Shown here: piece by piece, positions 1 through 8,710 of the stretch | How positions within the stretch are numbered: position 1 is the first letter of the stretch | Layout of the letters: each line of letters opens with the position of its first letter | NCBI GenBank assembly: GCA_964391195.1 | Contig: CAYMLG010000014.1 | Location: forward strand, 20,107-84,106 | Direction: 5' to 3' | Origin: JAAYXE01 sp964391195 | Lineage (GTDB): Bacteria; Chloroflexota; Anaerolineae; Anaerolineales; UBA4823 | Length of the DNA stretch: 64,000 nt | The notes under the pieces: generated by a model | The model's input: the letters and a program-made list of their open reading frames with translations, nothing else | The model's database searches: none | Told to the model about the DNA's origin: nothing | Position numbers and translations under genes: made by a program

Positions 1-565
1 AGGTGCGCTGTTGAGACAGCTCGCTCAGGGTGCGGTCGCGCGCGGCCTTGACTTCGGCGATTTTGGCGTTGATTTTGGTTGCCTGCTCGCGCTCCGTAAC
101 CGTGATTTTTTCTTCCAGGCGTTTGAGGGCCTTCTGGCGGGCGTCTTCGTCCACATAGGTGATCACATACTGGGCGAAGTACAGGACGCGATCCAGGTTG
201 CGCCGGGAAATGTCTAACAATAAACCGAGATAGGAAGGGATCCGCCGGGTGTACCAGACATGGGCGACCGGGGCGGAAAGCTCGATGTGCCCCATGCGTT
301 CGCGGCGGACAGACGACCGGGTTACCTCTACGCCACACTTATCGCAGATGATCCCCTTATAACGGATATTCTTATACTTACCGCAGTAGCACTGCCAATC
401 CCGCGTGGGGCCAAAAATCGCCTCACAAAAGAGACCATCCTTCTCGGGGCGCAGACGCCGGTAGTTAATGGTTTCCGGTTTCTGAACCTCGCCATACGAC
501 CAACTGCGGATGGTTTCTGGGGAAGCCAGGCTGATTCGAAGTGCGGTTAAACCCTTGGTTTCCAC
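1..565 (-). CDS. rpoC: RNA polymerase beta' subunit, N-terminal part
   Basis: This is the first 188 codons of the catalytic beta' subunit of RNA polymerase; the gene runs off the left edge. The N-terminal zinc ribbon is visible at about residues 58-80 as CYCGKYKN followed by KGIICDKCGVEV, and the section ending in ISRRNLDRVLYFAQYV is typical of bacterial beta'. I chose the GTG start at 563-565 because a perfect AGGAGG (complement of 572-577) lies 6 bases upstream. There is no rpoB directly upstream: 511 bases of non-coding DNA and then a histidine kinase gene lie there, so rpoC must have its own promoter in this genome. Identification is secure. Confidence 0.96.
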   Translation of the reverse strand, partial: METKGLTALRISLASPETIRSWSYGEVQKPETINYRRLRPEKDGLFCEAIFGPTRDWQCYCGKYKNIRYKGIICDKCGVEVTRSSVRRERMGHIELSAPVAHVWYTRRIPSYLGLLLDISRRNLDRVLYFAQYVITYVDEDARQKALKRLEEKITVTEREQATKINAKIAEVKAARDRTLSELSQQRT

Positions 566-1076
566 TTATCGCCTCCTGGGTTCTAAAAATGGCCTTGTGG
601 AGAGGGGGATTTCCGCAGGCCAGAGAAACTATCAGACAAAAGTATTTCTATCTCGGCAGCATTCTTACGCTGCCGGCAGGCAGGTTGAGAATTATGCAAT
701 CCAGTTCTACGATCCGGGTGTATAATAGAACAAATGGTTCTGTTCCCGAGACGAACAAAGGCAAGCGCCAGAGAAATGGGCCTCAAGCGCTCACCTGAGA
801 ACTGTTCGTTAATTTGTGTGTGACTGAATTATAACCGCTCTTGTCCAATTCAGTCAAGGGCCGCCCCCACTGTATACAGCCGAATCTTACGGATTATAAC
901 ATAGAATTAATATTTTGCCAGAGGCAATTTTCAGCGCGCTTGAGCGCAGGCCTGGCTTCTATCGAATAATGGATTGGGATGGGCGGGCTGCAGCCCGCCC
1001 ATCCCAATCCATTATCCTTTAAAGTAAAGCCTGGCTTACGACTTTGAGAACGCCATTTGAGTGAAGGTGATTGATC
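566..1076. other. Non-coding interval upstream of rpoC
   Basis: No convincing gene lies in these 511 bases. The interval should contain the rpoC promoter on the minus strand (CATAAT-like candidates around 690-700, no clear -35) and the 3' end of the histidine kinase transcript. It holds a 50-bp perfect palindrome at 966-1015 and a GC-rich imperfect hairpin around 655-685 that would lie in the rpoC leader RNA. A plus-strand TATAAT at 721-726 has no matching -35 and no plus-strand gene behind it. The short reading frames here have no recognisable content. Confidence 0.6.
966..1015. repeat. 50-bp perfect palindrome at the histidine kinase 3' end
   Basis: Two 25-base arms with no loop meet between 990 and 991; the inner arm is GGGCGGGCTG/CAGCCCGCCC. 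It lies 61-111 bases past the histidine kinase stop codon, so it may act as a transcription end hairpin, but no T-run follows it on either strand. The same 10-base core arms recur in the palindrome at 63880-63915. Confidence 0.8.
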
Positions 1077-4000
1077 TCAGGACAGGTTGTCGTGTCGCTC
1101 GATCGATACGCTCAATCGCTCCGGTTGGCGCATCGGGATGGAGAGGTAGAAGGTGCTGCCCTTGCCCAACTGGCTTTCGACCCACACCCGGCCGCCGTGC
1201 CGCTCGGCGATCGAGCGCACAATCGCCAGGCCCAGGCCGGTGCCCTTCTGTTCTTTAGACCCCTGTTGGGCTCCTCGGTAGAACTTCTCGAACAGGCGCG
1301 CCTGGTCCATGGGAGACACCCCGATCCCGGTATCGGCGACCTCGAAGACCAGGCGATCCTGGCGGGTAATCAACTGCACCCTCACCCGCCCTTCCGGCCG
1401 GGTGTATTTGATGGCGTTCTCGACCAGGTTTTGCAAGGCCTGCTGCAGCAGGCCCTGATCGGCCTCGATCAGCAGGGCGTTGCGTTCGGGCATCACCAAA
1501 TCCAGTTGAATGCGTTTTTGCGAGGCCTGCAGTTGGAGGGCGCTCACAACCCGTTCGGCGATATCCCCGGCGGGGATCATCTCAAGCTGCAAACCGACCC
1601 CGGCCTCGATTCGGCCCAGGTCGAGCAGGTTGTTCACCAGGCGCGACATGCTCTCTACGCCGGTGACGATCTTCCGCACGTAACCCACCTGCTGTTCGTT
1701 CAGATCTCCCACCATCTCCAGCATGGTGGCGTAGCCGCGCATCAGGGTAAGGGGTGAGCGCAGGTCATGGCTGACAGTGTGGACAAACTCCGATTTCAGA
1801 GCATCCAGCTCCTTGAAGTGGGTGACATCACGCATCACGCACACCCGCCCCACCGGCTGCCCTTCGGCCAGGACCGAGGAGGCTGTCGCCAGGTAGATGC
1901 GCCCGTCGGGCAGGCATACCTCGGCCGATTGATGGCCCGCCTCTTCGGCACGCAGCAAGCCGACCAACTCGGGCTGAGAGATCACTTCATCGATCGGCTG
2001 GCCTTCGTCGGTGTCCATCCCCAAACTGAGCACCTGCCAGGCTGCGGGGTTGGCCAGGAGCAGGTGGTCCTGTTGGTCGGTGACCAGGACGGGGTCCGGG
2101 GTGGAGGCCAGGATGGCGGCCAGGCGCTGGCGGCCGATCTCGGCGGTGAGGAACAGGCGAGAGTTGGCCGCAGCCAGGGCTGCCTGCCCCGCCAGTGTGG
2201 TGAGGAAGCGGATTTCGTCCTCGGCAAAAGTGTGCGGCTCGCCATAGGCTGCCCATAAGGCGCCAAAGAACAGGTTTTCGTGGCGCAGGGAAATCACGAC
2301 CAGCGCTTCTGGGTGAGGGCCGGACTGCGGGAAGTGGATGAGCCGTGGCCGGGTGGGGTTGGTGAGGACGATGCGGTCCTGCTGCCGGGCCAGGCCCAGG
2401 ATCTGTTCATCGAGACCGGCGTAAATAGCCTGCAGCGGGCCAAGGCCGTAAGCCAATGGCGTAGGCGGGTTCCCGTCCAGTTCGGGGACGATGGTGGGGA
2501 CGAGGACGACCCGCACCGAGTTGGCGCCGGTGGCGAGGACGGACTCGAGCACCGGCTGCACCGCCTCCGAGAACTCCAGGCTGGAGGCGACCCCCTGGCT
2601 GACCAGCAGCAGGCGGTTCAACTCATCCAGGCGCGCCTTGAGACTGAGACGCATGTGCTCGAAAGAGCGGCGCAGGTTGCCGACCTCGTCTTCACCGATG
2701 GTCTGGAGAGGATGATCTAACTGGCCCTGTGAGATCCGCCCGGCTTCGAGCGAAAGGGTTTGCAGCGAGGCGGTGATCACCCGCAGCCCAAGACGCAGCA
2801 CGACTGCGCCGATAATCGACAGGATGACCAGGATCGCCAACAGCGGGGTGGCAATCTCCAGGGCGAGCTGATCGGCGCGATGAGCGGGGATGGTGAACAC
2901 GATCAGCCAGGGTTCGCCGGTCGTCCGCCGGGCGTACACCAGTTGGCGAGTCCCATCCGGGCCCGGGTCTTCGAAGAATAGGGGCTCGCTGCCAACCTCC
3001 AGCGAATACGGGGTCATGATCAGCGCCGGATCCACATGGTAGATGATGCGGCCGTTGTCATCGACGAGCAGTCCCTGGCCTTCGATCCCGGCCAGATTGC
3101 CCAGGCTGGCGACCAGGGGCTGAGTGTACGGGTTGGAAACCAGGTCACTGCGGCCGATGAGGACGCGCTCGACTTTACCTGAAGCGTCTTGCACCGGGGC
3201 GACGAAAGTGACCTGGGCGCTCGTCTCGTCTTGCTCGGGGGGGATGGCGTAGGATTGGACCGGAATCCCGTTGAGGGCAAGCTGGACGGCCATCTGTTCT
3301 TCAAGGGGGGCTTGAGAGTCCAGGTAACTCTCGGTGGGGTAGCCGGCAATCAGGCGGCCTTCGCGGTCCAGCAAGTAAAGCTGCCGGAAGAAGGGGACCT
3401 GGCGCAAGCCCCGCTGCAGGTGAGTGGACAGGTCTCGGCCTTCGGCAGTGGCCAGATCGGGATCGGCTGCCAGTTCTCTGACCAGGTTCTGCCCGGTTTG
3501 CAGGTAGTAAGGCAGTGTTTCCGCGGCCAGTTCGGCGGCATTTGCCATCCTGCCGCGCAGCATCTCGCGGGCGGCCCGACCGGCGACGAACCAATCGCCT
3601 ACCATCAAGGTCAGAGCCAGGATGACTGCCAGGGGGGCCATTCCGTAGAGGAAGCGGGCCTGTAAGCTTTGCTCGGCCGGGGAGGGGACGAGGTTCCCGC
3701 TGCCGCCCCACAGGCGAGGTAGGAGAAGGGCGATCACCTGGCCGAACAGGCCGCCCACCAGCAGCTCGATGGCGAAGGCCAGCGAGGTGCTGCCCAGGTG
3801 AGTGGTGGCATAATCCAGGCGGCTGGCCAGGGCGCCCGAGGCGCTAAACGGCAGACTGGCTAATGCCACGAAAGGATACAGAGCGGCAAGCAGGAGCGCA
3901 GCCGGCAAGGGCTGGCTGAACAGGCGGTAAGCGCGCGTCCGGTAGCGCTGGTTGGCCAGGGCGGCGAAGACCACGGCGATCAGCGCGATTTCGAGCGGTG

Positions 4001-4397
4001 TGAACGGATTGTGGGTTTCGTAGAGGGCCAGGAAGAGGCCGGTGACCAGGGCGATGCCGGTAGCATTGAGCGGTCCCAGCAGGCCGGCGGCCAGAATCCA
4101 GGGTAAGGCGGCGAAGAGCATCACCGCCGGTCCCTTAGGATCCAAGGGGACGCCGGGAGGTGGGAGGGCCTGCCCGGGCGGGAGCCGGAAACCGATAAAC
4201 AAGGAGGCCAGAGCTCCGAGGACGAGCAGGCCTCCATACAAGAACCAACGCCGGTTAACTGTTTTATTGTAGCGACGCCACCTGATATTCAGGTATACGA
4301 CCCCGATGAAGAACGTTAGCCAGCCGATCCAGGCGATCCAATCACGTGGAGGATCGATATAGGATTCAGTTGAAATCAGGGTAAGTAAAAGCGTCAT
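1077..4397 (-). CDS. Multi-domain membrane sensor histidine kinase
   Basis: A 1106-residue two-component sensor kinase. Domains in order: an N-terminal membrane block of about seven helices (residues 20-270), an extracytoplasmic Cache-like sensor (about 275-500), a TM helix (about 514-538), HAMP (about 540-590), GAF (about 600-745), PAS (about 755-860), HisKA with phospho-acceptor His877 in VSHDLRSP, and an HATPase domain with an N-box at 990-999 (NLVENAIKYT), DTGIG at 1022 and GTGLGL at 1052. It probably autophosphorylates on His877 in response to an external ligand plus a cytoplasmic signal. No response regulator is adjacent, so its partner is unknown. The ATG at 4397 is used; no strong ribosome site is visible. 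Confidence 0.93.
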   Translation of the reverse strand: MTLLLTLISTESYIDPPRDWIAWIGWLTFFIGVVYLNIRWRRYNKTVNRRWFLYGGLLVLGALASLFIGFRLPPGQALPPPGVPLDPKGPAVMLFAALPWILAAGLLGPLNATGIALVTGLFLALYETHNPFTPLEIALIAVVFAALANQRYRTRAYRLFSQPLPAALLLAALYPFVALASLPFSASGALASRLDYATTHLGSTSLAFAIELLVGGLFGQVIALLLPRLWGGSGNLVPSPAEQSLQARFLYGMAPLAVILALTLMVGDWFVAGRAAREMLRGRMANAAELAAETLPYYLQTGQNLVRELAADPDLATAEGRDLSTHLQRGLRQVPFFRQLYLLDREGRLIAGYPTESYLDSQAPLEEQMAVQLALNGIPVQSYAIPPEQDETSAQVTFVAPVQDASGKVERVLIGRSDLVSNPYTQPLVASLGNLAGIEGQGLLVDDNGRIIYHVDPALIMTPYSLEVGSEPLFFEDPGPDGTRQLVYARRTTGEPWLIVFTIPAHRADQLALEIATPLLAILVILSIIGAVVLRLGLRVITASLQTLSLEAGRISQGQLDHPLQTIGEDEVGNLRRSFEHMRLSLKARLDELNRLLLVSQGVASSLEFSEAVQPVLESVLATGANSVRVVLVPTIVPELDGNPPTPLAYGLGPLQAIYAGLDEQILGLARQQDRIVLTNPTRPRLIHFPQSGPHPEALVVISLRHENLFFGALWAAYGEPHTFAEDEIRFLTTLAGQAALAAANSRLFLTAEIGRQRLAAILASTPDPVLVTDQQDHLLLANPAAWQVLSLGMDTDEGQPIDEVISQPELVGLLRAEEAGHQSAEVCLPDGRIYLATASSVLAEGQPVGRVCVMRDVTHFKELDALKSEFVHTVSHDLRSPLTLMRGYATMLEMVGDLNEQQVGYVRKIVTGVESMSRLVNNLLDLGRIEAGVGLQLEMIPAGDIAERVVSALQLQASQKRIQLDLVMPERNALLIEADQGLLQQALQNLVENAIKYTRPEGRVRVQLITRQDRLVFEVADTGIGVSPMDQARLFEKFYRGAQQGSKEQKGTGLGLAIVRSIAERHGGRVWVESQLGKGSTFYLSIPMRQPERLSVSIERHDNLS

Positions 4398-4581
4398 ACA
4401 TCGCTCATTGCAAGGGATGTGCCAGCAGGGGACCGATCATGGCTGGTACAACCCAGGTTATCTGATTGTTACACAATGCCGGCCGATCTGCCGGCGGTTA
4501 TTCCTCTCAATGTTATGGCCGTTAATTCAGGGTAAAGGTTTAAAAGGATTATAGCATCGATCCCATCCGCCAGAAGTGAAA

Positions 4582-5340
4582 TTACGAGATCCATTCGATG
4601 GTCTCCTGGGTGGCCCGGGAGAGATCACTGTACACACCGCGGCGATGCGGGGGGAGGAGCGAAGCCAGGACGTACATGGCTTCGTCCGTCATCAGACGGA
4701 GCTGATCGCTGCGCGCCCGGTGGTATTCGGGGCGGTAGCGGAATGGTCGCCCAAAGCGAACAACTGCGCCCGGACCGCGCCAGCGGGAGGTGAACCGCAG
4801 AGCCGGAAAGCCGATCGTCCCATCTACGGCCACCGGGACGACCGGCACGCCGCTGCGGCTGCCGAGATAGGCGACCCCGGTTTTTCCCTGTTTGAGGGCT
4901 GGGCCCCGGGTGCCCTCCGGCGCCACCAGGACGATCTCACCGGCGCGCAGTACCCCCAGAACCTGCTGTACGGCCCGCCGGTCGAACTCATCGCGATGCA
5001 CCGGTATCACCTGCCAGAGCTTTGGGAAAATACCGATCACCGGATAATCATAGACTTCCGCCTTGGCCAGGGGGACAATGTTGCGGGGCAGAAGGTGGAG
5101 GACGACGAGCGGATCGATGAAGGCGATGTGATTGATCATCAGCAGGGCCGGTCCCTCCGCGGGCACATTTTCCAGCCCTTCGACCCGGTCTACCTTGGCC
5201 AGCAGGGTGAAGCCGATATTACGGATGAGGAAGCGCAGGAACCGGCGCATCGGCTCCAGGCGGGCGTGATCATATGTGGCGATCTGGGTCTCGTCCATCG
5301 GTTTGTTCACCGGTCTCGAGTGGTCGATTGCAGGGGACAT
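4582..5340 (-). CDS. plsC: 1-acyl-sn-glycerol-3-phosphate acyltransferase (PlsC family)
   Basis: A 252-residue LPLAT-family acyltransferase expected to acylate lysophosphatidic acid at the membrane in phospholipid synthesis. The catalytic HX4D motif is NHIAFID (His71, Asp76) and the substrate-binding motif is PEGTRGP (about residue 141). The ATG at 5340 is preceded by GAGG with 6-base spacing. It is the third gene of a cmk-plsC-plsC group, 51 bases downstream of a paralogue. Which of the two is the true LPA acyltransferase cannot be decided from sequence; this copy keeps the canonical EGTR. Confidence 0.9.
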   Translation of the reverse strand: MSPAIDHSRPVNKPMDETQIATYDHARLEPMRRFLRFLIRNIGFTLLAKVDRVEGLENVPAEGPALLMINHIAFIDPLVVLHLLPRNIVPLAKAEVYDYPVIGIFPKLWQVIPVHRDEFDRRAVQQVLGVLRAGEIVLVAPEGTRGPALKQGKTGVAYLGSRSGVPVVPVAVDGTIGFPALRFTSRWRGPGAVVRFGRPFRYRPEYHRARSDQLRLMTDEAMYVLASLLPPHRRGVYSDLSRATQETIEWIS

Positions 5341-5391
5341 GGCACACCTCAGTCAAGAACTGTTCGGGATGGTCAACGGTAAGGGAACGCC

Positions 5392-6132
5392 TCAGGTTTC
5401 ACTCTGCTGCTGTGGCTCGGTGAGGATCTGAGCGTACACACCCCGGTACTCGGGCGGTAGCTGGCGGGCCAGGGCGAGCATAATGGTTTGGGTGCCGCGC
5501 TCTATATCGGATCGCAGGTTCCCGGTGGCTTGCAGGTAGAAGGGTTCACCGATGGTGCAAGTAACCGGAGTGCGGCGGAGTCTTTTGATCGCGGCAAAGA
5601 TCTGGCGGTTTTCCGTGCCGGTGAAGGTGACCGGGAGAATGGGCGCCCCCGACTTGAGGGCCAGGTAAGCAGCGCCCCCGGTGCCCTCTTCCAGCGCGCC
5701 GGTCAGGCTTTCGCGCCCTTCCGGCGCAACTCCAATCATCCGCCCCTGCCTCAGGCCGTCGAGGGCTGCTCGCAGCGCCCGGCGATCCGCCTGGCCGCGA
5801 TGGATCCAGATCATTCCATAGGCATCCAGCAGCTTGCCAAGGACCGGGATGGTGTACAGGTCGATTTTCGCCAGCATATCGACCGGGCGGGGGGATATCG
5901 TCAGGCCGAAGATCACATCGGCGTCGCCCAGATGATTGATGACCAGCAGCAGCGGTCCCTGGCGGGGCACATTCTCTACACCACGTACTTCAGGGCGGGT
6001 GAACAACCAGACCAACAGGCGGGCGATGGTATGGAATAGACCCCGGAACAACTTCCTCCAAACCGTGTGATCCGGTAAGCGCACCAGGTCGGGGCGGATG
6101 AAATCGGACCGGGGTTTGGGCGAAGGTTGCAT
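5392..6132 (-). CDS. Second PlsC-family acyltransferase
   Basis: A 246-residue LPLAT-family protein, paralogous to the gene downstream. The catalytic HX4D is NHLGDAD (His67, Asp72). The usual EGTR motif is altered to PEGRES at about residue 137, so acceptor specificity may differ from canonical PlsC. The start codon lies 3 bases after the cmk stop, implying translational coupling. The cmk-plsC pairing is common in bacteria. The family is secure; the exact acceptor is not. Confidence 0.87.
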   Translation of the reverse strand: MQPSPKPRSDFIRPDLVRLPDHTVWRKLFRGLFHTIARLLVWLFTRPEVRGVENVPRQGPLLLVINHLGDADVIFGLTISPRPVDMLAKIDLYTIPVLGKLLDAYGMIWIHRGQADRRALRAALDGLRQGRMIGVAPEGRESLTGALEEGTGGAAYLALKSGAPILPVTFTGTENRQIFAAIKRLRRTPVTCTIGEPFYLQATGNLRSDIERGTQTIMLALARQLPPEYRGVYAQILTEPQQQSET

Positions 6133-6135
6133 CTT

Positions 6136-6846
6136 TTAGCTGTGATACCCCTCTAACAAACGCTTGACTTTTTCAAGCACCTGGTCTGCGTCCAGGTTAT
6201 CCGACACCAGGATCACCGCGTCTTCCGCCGGGCGGAGGGGAGCGACCTGGCGAGTGGAGTCAATTTTATCTCGATTCCGCATCGCCTTGAGGATATCGTC
6301 ATAGGCGGCCGGCTCGCCGCGCTGGATCAGCTCTAAATAGCGCCGCCGGGCCCGCTCCTCAACCGAGGCGTCCAGGTACAGTTTGAGCTGAGCTTCGGGA
6401 AGGACCACCGTGCCAATATCCCGGCCGACCATCACCACCTGGCCGCGCAGCCCGATCCGGCGCTGTTTTTCGGTCAGCGCCCGGCGGACGCCGGGGACCG
6501 CCGACACCACGGATACATTTTCGTCCACCTCTGAGGCGCGGATCTTCCAGGTGACATCCAGTCCGTTTACCAGGATATCGGAAGCGCGGCCATCAGCGAC
6601 GGAGGGCGGGCGGACATCGATCTCGGTGCGCTCGGCCAGGCTGGTCAGGGCGGCGCTGTCATCCAGGCTGACCTCTTGATCGAGCGCAGCCCAGGTCACG
6701 GCGCGATACATCACCCCGGTGTCGAAGAACAGATAGTTGAGAGAGTCGGCCAGTTTTTTTCCCAGAGTGGATTTCCCTGAAGCGGCCGGGCCGTCGATGG
6801 CGATCGTCCGTACCTTCGTCATGATTTGATCCATTCCTATGCTCAT
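6136..6846 (-). CDS. cmk: Cytidylate kinase
   Basis: Phosphorylates CMP and dCMP with ATP in pyrimidine nucleotide metabolism. Visible motifs are the P-loop GPAASGKST, FFDTGVMYRAVT (substrate-binding region), VVMVGRDIGTVV (the GRDIGT signature) and ARRRYLEL in the lid. Several in-frame ATGs exist (6882, 6846, 6834, 6822). I prefer 6846 because AGGA lies 7 bases upstream, giving 236 residues; the homologous core starts at MTKVRTIAIDG (6822). It heads the cmk-plsC-plsC group and lies downstream of the glycan block. Confidence 0.95.
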   Translation of the reverse strand: MSIGMDQIMTKVRTIAIDGPAASGKSTLGKKLADSLNYLFFDTGVMYRAVTWAALDQEVSLDDSAALTSLAERTEIDVRPPSVADGRASDILVNGLDVTWKIRASEVDENVSVVSAVPGVRRALTEKQRRIGLRGQVVMVGRDIGTVVLPEAQLKLYLDASVEERARRRYLELIQRGEPAAYDDILKAMRNRDKIDSTRQVAPLRPAEDAVILVSDNLDADQVLEKVKRLLEGYHS

Positions 6847-6911
6847 TGTTCGGTCCTGTGATAAAGATTTTACCCGGGCCATCCGGCTTTACCAGGTAGT
6901 TGATGAGAATG

Positions 6912-8675
6912 TTATTCCAGGGAGGCTGCGCCGGGGAAGATGTCGGTGCGAGCCCAAAGGATTATGTGTTCGTTTTGGAGGGGCGCCTCCCGGAAAACGA
7001 ACCAGGCAGCCAATTTGTCGGGCAGGGGGCCGGGCCATCCGGGCCACACCCTCCAGACGAAATCCTGGCCGCGGTAATCCTCCGCCAGCTCAGGGGCGGA
7101 TTCGGCCTGGGAAGTGATCAGCACGGGCGGCAGCTCGCCCAACAGGGGACCGCTGACCCAGTCCAGGTTTTCGAAGTCTTTCAGGGCCCAGCGCAGCGAG
7201 GGGGAATCGACGTTCGTCTTTACTGCAATCACGTCTGGCACCCCGGTGTGCCACTCGGAAAGGTCCTCAAGTGTGTCCAGGAACAGGGCGGTCTGTCCCG
7301 GAGCGGGCGGCGGATACCACAACTCCTGAGGGAGATGGGGGCGAACCTGGGCTGCCCCCCATAGGGCGGACAGGCAGTAGATGCCGGTGGGGACGATCAG
7401 TCCCCAGGCGAACCCCAGCTTACCGGCCTCGTAGGACCAGCCCATCCCTACCAGCAGGCTGGTGAGCGGAATCAAGGCCAGGATGCCGCCCATGATCCCC
7501 AGGCGCAAAGGGATCCCCTGGTCGTTCGGAGCCGCCCGCGCCAGGCCTGCCAGGGTGAGCCAGAAGAGGACCAGCAATACGACGACCAGGGCAGCCTGAG
7601 CAGCGCCGATCCAATTCATCCCGTTTTCAGGCCAATAGCGGGCCAACTCCATGGCAGCCAGCGCCCAGAGAGGGACCAACACCCAGGCCAGGTCGGTTAC
7701 CTGGCGGGCCGGGTAGAACAGGATGACGATCAAAGCGAAAACAACCAGCAGGGCCAGGAAAGCCGTAACGACTGTGGACCTGTCCGGGTCACCGGTCCCC
7801 TGTCTTAGGGTGATGCGTCCGGCGATCAACCGCCCGGCTGCGACCAGGGCGAAGATCAAGGCCAGGGGCTGGTAGGCGGGCAGCGCCGCCAGCAGGCTAA
7901 ATGCCGGGGCCGGAGCAGCACCCGCCGGGCCGGTCCAGCCGGCAAAATATGCGGGGAGAACACCGGCCAGGGCGCCCAGGCCCTGGGGCGCCCAAAGGAA
8001 CAGGGTGCCGAGTAACAGCACGGCTGCGCCGGCCGAATACAAGAGCGGTTGTAAGGTGTGGGCCTCCGCCGGGCTATCCACCCCTTGATCTGTATAGTAG
8101 GATGGGCGGGAACCTGTCCAGGCCGACCAGGCAAGCCAGGCCAGGGCGAAGGCCAGCGCTCCACTGAACAGGGCCGGACCGGAGAGCAGCGCGACCCCGG
8201 CACACAGCCCGGCCGGGATGGGACGGCGCCTCAGCCACAGCCCTAATGCCAGCAGCCCAAAGCTGATGGCCAATACCGGACCACCCACCTGGCGAGAGGC
8301 GGCCACCAACCCGGGGTCGAGCGCCAGGCCGAAAGCCAGGATCACCCCCGGCCAGGGGCCGAGCTGGCGCCGGAAGAGGAGCGGGACCAGCGCCAACAGA
8401 CCACCCGCCAGGGCCGGCCAGAAGCGGGCCAGGAAGTTCGTGGCGCCGAACAGGGCAAAGGAAGCGCCGGTCAGGAGTACATAGGCAGGCTGCGGACCCA
8501 TGGGCGAGTCGATGCCCCCCGGCTGCCGGCCGGCGAGCTGAAGCGCCTGCAAAGCCCAGCCCGCTTCCAGGTCGGAGAGCGGGGCGGCCCCCAGGTTCAA
8601 AAACCGTACCGCGAGGGCCAGGGCGAAAGCCAGGGTATAGAGAAGATGCTCAGTCGTAATCCGGCGAAGTTCCAT
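6912..8675 (-). CDS. GT39/PMT-like integral membrane glycosyltransferase
   Basis: A 587-residue protein with about 12 hydrophobic segments up to about residue 450, then a soluble C-terminal domain. The N-terminus (RFLNLGAAPLSDLEAGWALQ) matches the GT-C/PMT_2 pattern, in which an acidic D-x-E pair sits in the first extracytoplasmic loop. Such enzymes move a sugar from polyprenyl phosphate to a protein or lipid on the outer face of the membrane. It lies 35 bases downstream of the DUF2298 gene on the same strand, at the distal end of the glycan block. Donor and acceptor are unknown, and it is more divergent than the other two GT39-like proteins here. Confidence 0.75.
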   Translation of the reverse strand: MELRRITTEHLLYTLAFALALAVRFLNLGAAPLSDLEAGWALQALQLAGRQPGGIDSPMGPQPAYVLLTGASFALFGATNFLARFWPALAGGLLALVPLLFRRQLGPWPGVILAFGLALDPGLVAASRQVGGPVLAISFGLLALGLWLRRRPIPAGLCAGVALLSGPALFSGALAFALAWLAWSAWTGSRPSYYTDQGVDSPAEAHTLQPLLYSAGAAVLLLGTLFLWAPQGLGALAGVLPAYFAGWTGPAGAAPAPAFSLLAALPAYQPLALIFALVAAGRLIAGRITLRQGTGDPDRSTVVTAFLALLVVFALIVILFYPARQVTDLAWVLVPLWALAAMELARYWPENGMNWIGAAQAALVVVLLVLFWLTLAGLARAAPNDQGIPLRLGIMGGILALIPLTSLLVGMGWSYEAGKLGFAWGLIVPTGIYCLSALWGAAQVRPHLPQELWYPPPAPGQTALFLDTLEDLSEWHTGVPDVIAVKTNVDSPSLRWALKDFENLDWVSGPLLGELPPVLITSQAESAPELAEDYRGQDFVWRVWPGWPGPLPDKLAAWFVFREAPLQNEHIILWARTDIFPGAASLE

Positions 8676-8710
8676 ATTTTTGTTCGCGATGATTATTCCT
8701 TAAGAACCGT

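Noticed and set aside
583..786. 67-codon minus-strand frame upstream of rpoC
   Set aside because: No ribosome site, no recognisable content, covers the likely rpoC promoter.
4576..5382. 268-codon plus-strand frame opposite plsC
   Set aside because: Antisense shadow of a gene with full catalytic motifs.
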